Below are positions 7,575-11,972 of a DNA stretch of 11,972 bases, piece after piece. The notes beneath the pieces are model-generated. The model made no database searches. It saw only the letters and a program-made list of their open reading frames with translations, and was not told where the DNA came from. How positions within the stretch are numbered: position 1 is the first letter of the stretch; each line of letters starts with the position of its first letter. This DNA comes from an uncultured Opitutales bacterium (lineage in GTDB: Bacteria > Verrucomicrobiota > Verrucomicrobiia > Opitutales > UBA2995): positions 1-11,972 of the forward strand of contig CALGUT010000246.1 of NCBI GenBank assembly GCA_937920335.1. The letters run 5' to 3'. The position numbers were made by a program, and so were the translations under genes.

Positions 7575-8542
7575 TGTGGTCGTTGGGTTAATTTGAGAAT
7601 ACGGTCGTTCCAGCTGTCACAGACGTAGAGAGTGCCATCAGCTCTGACCCAAACTCCGTGTGGACGGTTCAGTGGGTTGCCATTCGGGCCTTTACTGAGG
7701 ATGGTGGTAAGCATAGCCCGTTTGGGATCGTAGCGTTTGATTAGATGGTTTTCCGCGTCAGCTATGATGACGGAATCATCGGTATCGATACATAGGTGCT
7801 TTGGGCCCCTTAACCCTGCTTGGAGGGCAGGTCCATCGCTTGCGTGGGGTCTACCGGTTCCGGCTATGGTATAGATGTTCCCATCCGGTCGGACAACCCG
7901 TAGTGCGTGACCTTTGCGGGATAGAATATAGAGGTTGCCGTGTCTATCTGCAGCCATTCCGCGAGGATCAAGTAGTGGGCTTTCGCTTGCGATTGTTCCA
8001 TCTTCAGGAACTCCGGAATGGCCGTTGCCAGCTGCGGTGTGGATGAGACCGCTTTCCAGATCGATAAACCTGACGCGGACGTTTTTGATGTCGGCAATGT
8101 ATAAGCGCTTATCGTCCGGACTTAAGCTTACAGAGATCGGATCCGCCAACATGGCTCCAATCGCAGGGATTTCATCGCCGTTGTATCCCAATTCTCCTGT
8201 TCCAGCCACGATGGTTACCGCTCCAGTTTTTTCATCGAGCATGCGTATCAAGTTGGCTCGGGTATCAGAGATGTAGATGCGTCCGTCCCGAGTACGTGCC
8301 AAGTTGTGCATCCCATTAAAAGGAGTATCGGCGGCTATTTGTTTTAGGGGCTGACCGCCTGAATACCGCCATAACCGTCCACCCAGATACTCAGCGATGA
8401 GCATGTCGCCCTGATCGTCGAAGGCTACTCCGAAGGGATTGATGAGTCCCGAATCGGCCCCAACCATCTCTGAGAGCTCCGCTCCGGAAATAGGAGAGCT
8501 GACGGAAAAACTGAATAAGAGCATGAACGTGGGGAAACGCAT
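7571..8542 (-). CDS. secreted NHL-repeat beta-propeller protein
   Basis: This 323-residue protein has a signal peptide at about 1-21 (FMLLFSFSVSS core, ending SGA). The rest is six NHL-type repeats at about 35-60, 77-102, 134-160, 192-217, 246-271 and 293-318. Each has a P-x-G-hydrophobic turn, D-x-x-G, I/V-x-x-A/S-D and a closing Arg-hydrophobic strand, as expected for a six-bladed propeller. The segments IVAGTGELGYNGD and TIAGTGRPHASDG between blades are typical of this subgroup. No catalytic residues can be assigned. Such proteins bind ligands or act as lactonase-like or lyase-like enzymes. It is the first gene of the - strand group and is coupled to the TIM-barrel gene by a 4-bp overlap. 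It is divergent from the lipoprotein gene across 124 bp. Confidence 0.9.
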   Translation of the reverse strand: MRFPTFMLLFSFSVSSPISGAELSEMVGADSGLINPFGVAFDDQGDMLIAEYLGGRLWRYSGGQPLKQIAADTPFNGMHNLARTRDGRIYISDTRANLIRMLDEKTGAVTIVAGTGELGYNGDEIPAIGAMLADPISVSLSPDDKRLYIADIKNVRVRFIDLESGLIHTAAGNGHSGVPEDGTIASESPLLDPRGMAADRHGNLYILSRKGHALRVVRPDGNIYTIAGTGRPHASDGPALQAGLRGPKHLCIDTDDSVIIADAENHLIKRYDPKRAMLTTILSKGPNGNPLNRPHGVWVRADGTLYVCDSWNDRILKLTQRPQ

Positions 8543-8606
8543 GGATGAGACTATGCAAAAATCCTTCAGTTCTGGAAGCGGTAATACTTGTTTACGGACA
8601 ATTTGA

Positions 8607-8640
8607 AAACCTAAGATGTATGTTTTCTGATTGTAGGTTT
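8607..8640 (+). repeat. inverted repeat in the leader of the lipoprotein gene
   Basis: AAACCTA (8607-8613) and TAGGTTT (8634-8640) are exact 7-bp inverted arms separated by 20 bp. Between and overlapping them, GAAAAC (8605-8610) and GTTTTC (8622-8627) form a second 6-bp pair. The site lies between two divergent genes, 27-60 bp before the lipoprotein ATG. It could be an operator or alternative RNA stems, or chance in AT-rich DNA. Confidence 0.25.
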
Positions 8641-8666
8641 AGGGAGTTAGTCCTAGACGTTTCTCT

Positions 8667-9297
8667 ATGGAGTCTAGATTTCGTAAATTCGTATTTACCC
8701 TCGCAGCGTTGGGTCTATTGCTAGCACTGAGCGGTTGCGCCAGCAAATCCTCAGTTATTGATGAGCTTAAATCCTCAGCGAAAAACATTAAACTGGAGAA
8801 AGATCAGCTTAAAGTCACCGAAACCATTTTAGAATTCGAACGGTCGAAGGCTCTGGATTCATTTTGGGAAAGTTCCTATGGCTGTGTCATATTTCCGGTT
8901 ATCGGAAAGGGAGGCATCGGAATAGGGGGGGGCTCATGGGAAAGGATGGGTATTTCGAAAAGGCGACCTGGAAGGCGAGTCAACCATGACTCAATTGACG
9001 ATCGGTTTTCAGTGGGGTGGTCAGGCATTTAGCCAAATCATATTCCTTGAAAATGAGAACGCCTACGAGCGGTTCATCTCGGGTTCGTTTGAGTTTGGGG
9101 CCCAAGCATCCGCTGTGGCGCTCACTGAAGGCGCAAACGCGTCTGCATCTACCGGAGCGGGCACTACTGCTGGTGCAGGGAGCAAACAGTCCAAGTCAGA
9201 TTACACATCCGGCATGGCGGTTTTTACCGTGGCAAAAGGGGGTCTCATGTATGAGGCTTCCTTGGGAGGACAGAAGTTCAATTACTCATCGCTCTAA
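8667..9297 (+). pseudogene. SYLF/Ysc84-domain lipoprotein gene, frameshifted in a G8 run
   Basis: Two overlapping frames (8667-9032 and the frame ending at 9297, with an internal ATG at 8986) together encode one lipoprotein. The first has a lipoprotein signal with lipobox LSGC (Cys24) and the start of a SYLF domain (GCVIFPVIGKGGIGIGGG). The second continues it (FQWGGQAFSQIIF, FEFGAQASAVAL, AVFTVAKGGLMYEASLGG). The switch lies at eight G (8925-8932). With seven, the frame would run on as GGAHGKGWVF, giving 209 residues. SYLF domains bind lipids or membranes; in bacteria these are small exported proteins of unclear role. A low-complexity Ala/Ser/Gly/Thr stretch is inserted near 9130-9185. The cause may be a true mutation, slippage or an assembly error. 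The stop codon overlaps that of convergent cutC. Confidence 0.85.
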
Positions 9298-10028
9298 GCC
9301 TCAGCGGCGGCTCTTAATGCTTTGATTCTTTGTGGGTCGACAACGGTTTTCTCGTATTCGGGTGCGTCTGGCACGCCCATGAAAACCCGGGGGTTCGTGT
9401 ATTTCATGAGGCTCGGTATCTGGTGTTTGCCAGTGACGTGGCACTCTTTGACGCCCGTTCTCGAAACGAGGTCAGAAATATTAGATTCCTCTATGCCGCA
9501 GCCGGGTAAGATAATGATCCGATCTCCTGCGCGTTCAACTAGCTCAGCCAATAATTCAATGCCTTGTTCGGTCGATGGTTCCTGCCCCGAGGTAAGGATG
9601 CGGTCAACACCCAGCTCGATCAGATCTTCCAAGGCCTCAAAAGGATCTATGGTCATATCGAAGGCGCGGTGGACAGTTACACTGAGCGGGCGCGCTGCCT
9701 CTATGAGCTTGGCGGTTCTGGGTTTATCAATACGACCCTCAGGTGTGAGCAGGCCGAACACGACTCCATAAACATCGAGCTCTTTTGCGAGCTGGATATC
9801 TCGCATCATAATATCGTATTCAAGATCCGTGTAAAGGAAGTCACCTCCGCGAGGACGGATCATCATCATGACGTCGATCGAAACGTTTTTGAGAGTCAGC
9901 TCAACGGCTCCGAGGCTGGGGGTCGTGCCGCCTTCCATGAGATTATCACACAATTCGACACGGTTAGCTCCACCTGCTTCGGCAGCGATGGCGGACTCGG
10001 CTGATTCTATACAGACTTCGAGTATCAT
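9294..10028 (-). CDS. cutC: CutC family protein (copper homeostasis CutC)
   Basis: This 244-residue cytoplasmic TIM-barrel protein of the CutC family was originally linked to copper tolerance in E. coli, but its biochemical role is still debated. It is unrelated to choline TMA-lyase, also called CutC. The family motifs are all present: NRVELC (22-27), GGTTPSLG (33-40), IRPRGGDFLY (57-66), VTVHRAFD (117-124), LTSGQ (145-149) and PGCGI (175-179). The start is ATG 10028: GGGAGGA at 10038-10044 lies 9 nt upstream, and MILEVC aligns with family N-termini. An upstream in-frame start at 10046 would add six residues and lose that site. Its ATG overlaps the TGA of the VOC gene (ATGA), so translation is probably coupled. 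The stop shares bases with the convergent lipoprotein stop. Confidence 0.93.
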   Translation of the reverse strand: MILEVCIESAESAIAAEAGGANRVELCDNLMEGGTTPSLGAVELTLKNVSIDVMMMIRPRGGDFLYTDLEYDIMMRDIQLAKELDVYGVVFGLLTPEGRIDKPRTAKLIEAARPLSVTVHRAFDMTIDPFEALEDLIELGVDRILTSGQEPSTEQGIELLAELVERAGDRIIILPGCGIEESNISDLVSRTGVKECHVTGKHQIPSLMKYTNPRVFMGVPDAPEYEKTVVDPQRIKALRAAAEA

Positions 10029-10459
10029 TGTCCGATGTCCTCCCACATGTGATGCTGCTGGAAGAATTCAATTTCTTCGCCATTGGGTCCTTGCACGAAA
10101 GAAAGAGTCGCGTGGAACCCGTCTTCAAACTGAATGGTTTTGGGTTCAACTTTGATGGCGTATCCGGCTACCCGGCAGCGTTCGGTAGCAGCTGTGATGT
10201 CGTCTACCGCGATTGCAAAATGCCAAAGCACCAGCTCGCTGGGAGTGTGGTCGATCAGTGTGGTGCTACCATCATGGTTGGGTGAGAACAGCTCAACGAG
10301 GCTGCCGTTGCCGAGGTCGAGGAACATCCCATCCCGGCTGGGGAACTTGACGGATGCCACTTCCTTGAGTCCAAGGGTTTCTTTATAAAAATGGACGGAC
10401 TTTTCATAGTCCCGTGCCTGGATAGCGAAATGGTGAAGCGTGCCTTTGCAAGGATTCAT
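10025..10459 (-). CDS. VOC family protein, glyoxalase I-like
   Basis: This 144-residue VOC-fold protein is closer to lactoylglutathione lyase/glyoxalase types than the VOC gene at 4808. With the start at 10459 the likely metal ligands are His10 (LHHFAIQA), Glu56 (LVELFSP), His80 (WHFAIAV) and Glu131 (EEIEFFQ), the usual His-Glu-His-Glu set. Features such as SVHFYKETLGL and GPNGEEIEFF are typical. Substrate and cofactor are unknown. An in-frame TTG at 10471 would add four residues; ATG 10459 is preferred, though no Shine-Dalgarno site supports either. It lies 45 nt after the ThuA gene and overlaps cutC by 4 bp, so it is part of the same - strand group. Confidence 0.88.
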   Translation of the reverse strand: MNPCKGTLHHFAIQARDYEKSVHFYKETLGLKEVASVKFPSRDGMFLDLGNGSLVELFSPNHDGSTTLIDHTPSELVLWHFAIAVDDITAATERCRVAGYAIKVEPKTIQFEDGFHATLSFVQGPNGEEIEFFQQHHMWEDIGQ

Positions 10460-10504
10460 GTCATCATTCAAGGGGCTGTCAGCCAGAGTGCAAGCGAGCT
10501 CTGA

Positions 10505-11320
10505 TCAGTCTTCAACTAAAGTTTCCTGATCGGCTACCCAGCGAATGCCATCGAGCAGGTGCTGAATGAATGCTTCCTGGCGAAAGTTTTCTGCATAGTG
10601 ACCCATATTCGTATACCAGACGCGTCCGCCTTCGTACGTCTGACACCAGGTGACCGGGTAGTATTCGGGTAACTCCGGTTGGTTAGTCTTCACATCTGCA
10701 ACGGCGATGATCTCCTTGTTGCTGAAATTGGAATGATAATTCCAGAAATACCATTCCACCTTATCGAATATCCATTCATTGGGAAGATCCTGAATCCAAG
10801 GCTCCGCCGCATTTACCATCATGATTCGATCGGGATAACCCCGTCTACCCAAGGGGCCTTCTCGGGGCCCTGTTTTATGCAGTACGCCCCATAGACCGTA
10901 CCAGAAGGGCCACTCGGCAACGTTGTCTTCGTTGATCCCCTTGTGGGCGTGAGTCGCTCCGTGAATGCCGATGACTCCGCCGCCTTGTCGAACCCATTTT
11001 TCAAACGCGTGTCTTTCTTCTTCGTAGAAAAGCATCCCCGAATTGTTATCCAAAATGATCACATCTATGTCTTTCAACCCTTCATCGGTAAATAGCTCAC
11101 TGTCGTCGGACTGACTGAAATCCCACCCGTGTTTCTTGGCCAGTTCAGGAAATACGATCTTAGCTTCTGCCCGTGCTTCCGTATGATCGAATCGGGGTGA
11201 GGTGGGTGGATCCGCTCCCAGTTTATCCGTACGGTGAATACGCAAAGACGCCTCGAGCAGGCTCACGCTGCCGAGTGAGAGGGTCCCCGTCAAAATGAGA
11301 AATTTGATTACACGGTTCAT
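10505..11320 (-). CDS. secreted ThuA-domain protein
   Basis: This 271-residue protein has a signal peptide at 1-24 (LILTGTLSLGSVSLLEA) followed by a ThuA domain, a fold related to class I glutamine amidotransferases and first named from trehalose utilisation in rhizobia. Typical parts are the IDVIILDNN strand (85-93), HAFEKWVRQGGGVIGIHGATH (104-124) with the conserved His-containing turn, WYFWNYH (190-196) and PVTWCQTYEGGRVWY with TNMGH (222-241). The amidotransferase Cys-His pair is not evident, as is usual for ThuA. Secreted ThuA proteins are common in Planctomycetes and Verrucomicrobia beside sugar-degradation genes; the reaction is not established. It follows the aspartylglucosaminidase by 38 nt and precedes the VOC gene. 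Confidence 0.92.
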   Translation of the reverse strand: MNRVIKFLILTGTLSLGSVSLLEASLRIHRTDKLGADPPTSPRFDHTEARAEAKIVFPELAKKHGWDFSQSDDSELFTDEGLKDIDVIILDNNSGMLFYEEERHAFEKWVRQGGGVIGIHGATHAHKGINEDNVAEWPFWYGLWGVLHKTGPREGPLGRRGYPDRIMMVNAAEPWIQDLPNEWIFDKVEWYFWNYHSNFSNKEIIAVADVKTNQPELPEYYPVTWCQTYEGGRVWYTNMGHYAENFRQEAFIQHLLDGIRWVADQETLVED

Positions 11321-11358
11321 CGTTTAGAGGATCGTTGAGTGGGTTAGGTTGGTGTTTT

Positions 11359-11967
11359 CTAACGTTTGCTTTTGCCGTCGATAAGACGTGGTCCGTTGTC
11401 GGGGTCGTGGGCCGCATACTGAAATCCTGGCTGTATACAGTAAGCTCCGTATTCACCTTTCTTATTCAAGGCGAGAAAGCCAATTTGTATGTCTTTCCAA
11501 TCCGGATTCTTTTCGATCAATCGTTCGACTGCCAAACGGCATGCTTCCGTCGGTGAGTGGCCTTGGCGCATGTATTCAACTACCAGATGGGATCCACAGA
11601 TCCTAATCACCGCTTCACCCCAGCCGGTTGCGGTCGCTGCGCCCACATCATTATCTACGTAAAGTCCGGCTCCGATGATGGGTGAATCACCCACGCGACC
11701 GTGGATCTTGTAGCCGACGCCGCTCGTGGTACACGCCCCGGACAGATTGCCATTGGCGTCGAGCGCTAACATGCCGATGGTGTCGTGGTTTTCCACATTG
11801 ATTTCTGCCTTCGTGCCTTCGGAATTTTCTTCCCGCCATTTCTCCCAGCGTTCCTTGGAGGCCTCAGTTAAGAGAGGCATTTTCTCAAATCCATGCTTGT
11901 AGGCAAACTCTTCAGCACCTGATGTGTCCTGAGAAAACTGGACATGAGATTCTCTTAGAAAGAGGAT
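11359..11967 (-). CDS. N4-(beta-N-acetylglucosaminyl)-L-asparaginase, C-terminal part (5' end missing or broken)
   Basis: This is an Ntn-hydrolase of the aspartylglucosaminidase family, which cuts the amide bond between GlcNAc and Asn in glycoprotein remnants. The precursor cleaves itself before a Thr that becomes the N-terminal nucleophile. Here the HDTIG motif (Thr codon at 11779-11781) marks that site. The beta-chain motifs KIHGRVGDSPIIGAG (with substrate-binding Arg and Asp) and TATGWGE follow, then EYMRQG and GEYGAYC. The end of the alpha chain (HVQFSQDTSGAEEFA) is still readable upstream of the first ATG at 11880, but an in-frame TAG stands at 11968-11970 and no start codon lies between. 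So the gene is either frameshifted near 11930-11970 or its start cannot be placed. Most of the alpha chain lies outside the window. It leads the ThuA-VOC-cutC group. Confidence 0.85.
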   Translation of the reverse strand: MLFLRESHVQFSQDTSGAEEFAYKHGFEKMPLLTEASKERWEKWREENSEGTKAEINVENHDTIGMLALDANGNLSGACTTSGVGYKIHGRVGDSPIIGAGLYVDNDVGAATATGWGEAVIRICGSHLVVEYMRQGHSPTEACRLAVERLIEKNPDWKDIQIGFLALNKKGEYGAYCIQPGFQYAAHDPDNGPRLIDGKSKR

Positions 11968-11972
11968 CTATA

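Noticed and set aside
8588..8617. TTGTTT and TAAGAT with 18-bp spacing as a promoter for the lipoprotein gene
   Set aside because: Only 3/6 and 4/6 matches; such pairs are expected by chance in this AT-rich stretch.
8574..8625. TTTTCA-like and TATTAC-like boxes on the - strand as a promoter for the NHL gene
   Set aside because: Weak matches to both boxes, with nothing else to support them.
9130..9185. Ala/Ser/Gly/Thr-rich stretch as a tandem repeat
   Set aside because: The codons are low-complexity but show no regular repeated unit; it is treated as a linker within the SYLF protein.
9564..10004. 146-codon + strand open frame opposite cutC
   Set aside because: CutC motifs on the - strand account for this DNA, and the + strand translation resembles no domain.

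Overview
The window looks like ordinary chromosomal DNA of a Gram-negative marine or freshwater bacterium of the Planctomycetes-Verrucomicrobia type, most likely Verrucomicrobiota (Opitutales-like). This is inferred from the combination of a PEP-CTERM protein, a secreted iduronate-2-sulfatase-like sulfatase, a secreted NHL propeller next to a sugar isomerase/epimerase-type TIM barrel, a secreted ThuA protein, and mostly weak Shine-Dalgarno sites. No mobile element, tRNA, rRNA, CRISPR array or phage gene was seen.

Layout. (1) 1-2671: the possible 3' tail of an unidentified + strand gene, then a complete mutS on the - strand. (2) 2690-3822: a divergent intergenic region with a perfect consensus sigma-70 promoter, then a PEP-CTERM protein with a choice-of-anchor-R-like body, closed by a perfect 11-bp hairpin. 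(3) 3943-5191, + strand: a YbfF-like alpha/beta hydrolase and a small VOC protein. (4) 8542-5199, - strand: a secreted NHL-repeat protein, a TIM-barrel isomerase/epimerase-like protein (4-bp overlap) and a secreted sulfatase. This reads as a catabolic cluster for a sulfated carbohydrate. (5) 8667-9297, + strand: a SYLF/Ysc84-domain lipoprotein broken by one extra base in a run of eight G. (6) 11967-9294, - strand: an aspartylglucosaminidase (5' part missing or broken), a secreted ThuA protein, a second VOC protein and CutC, closely spaced with a 4-bp overlap at the last junction.

How the genes fit together. Block 4 plausibly desulfates a glycan outside the cytoplasm and isomerises a derived sugar inside it. 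Block 6 could process GlcNAc-Asn linkages and related glycan remnants, but its function is uncertain. Genes are packed tightly: two convergent pairs end within 7 bp of each other or share stop bases, and a third probable pair does so at the left edge.

Most genes belong to known families. I found no convincing new multi-gene system. The observations most worth a second look are the G8 frameshift in the lipoprotein, the in-frame stop in the aspartylglucosaminidase at the right edge, the Ala-for-Pro change in the sulfatase modification motif, and the perfect promoter of the PEP-CTERM gene.
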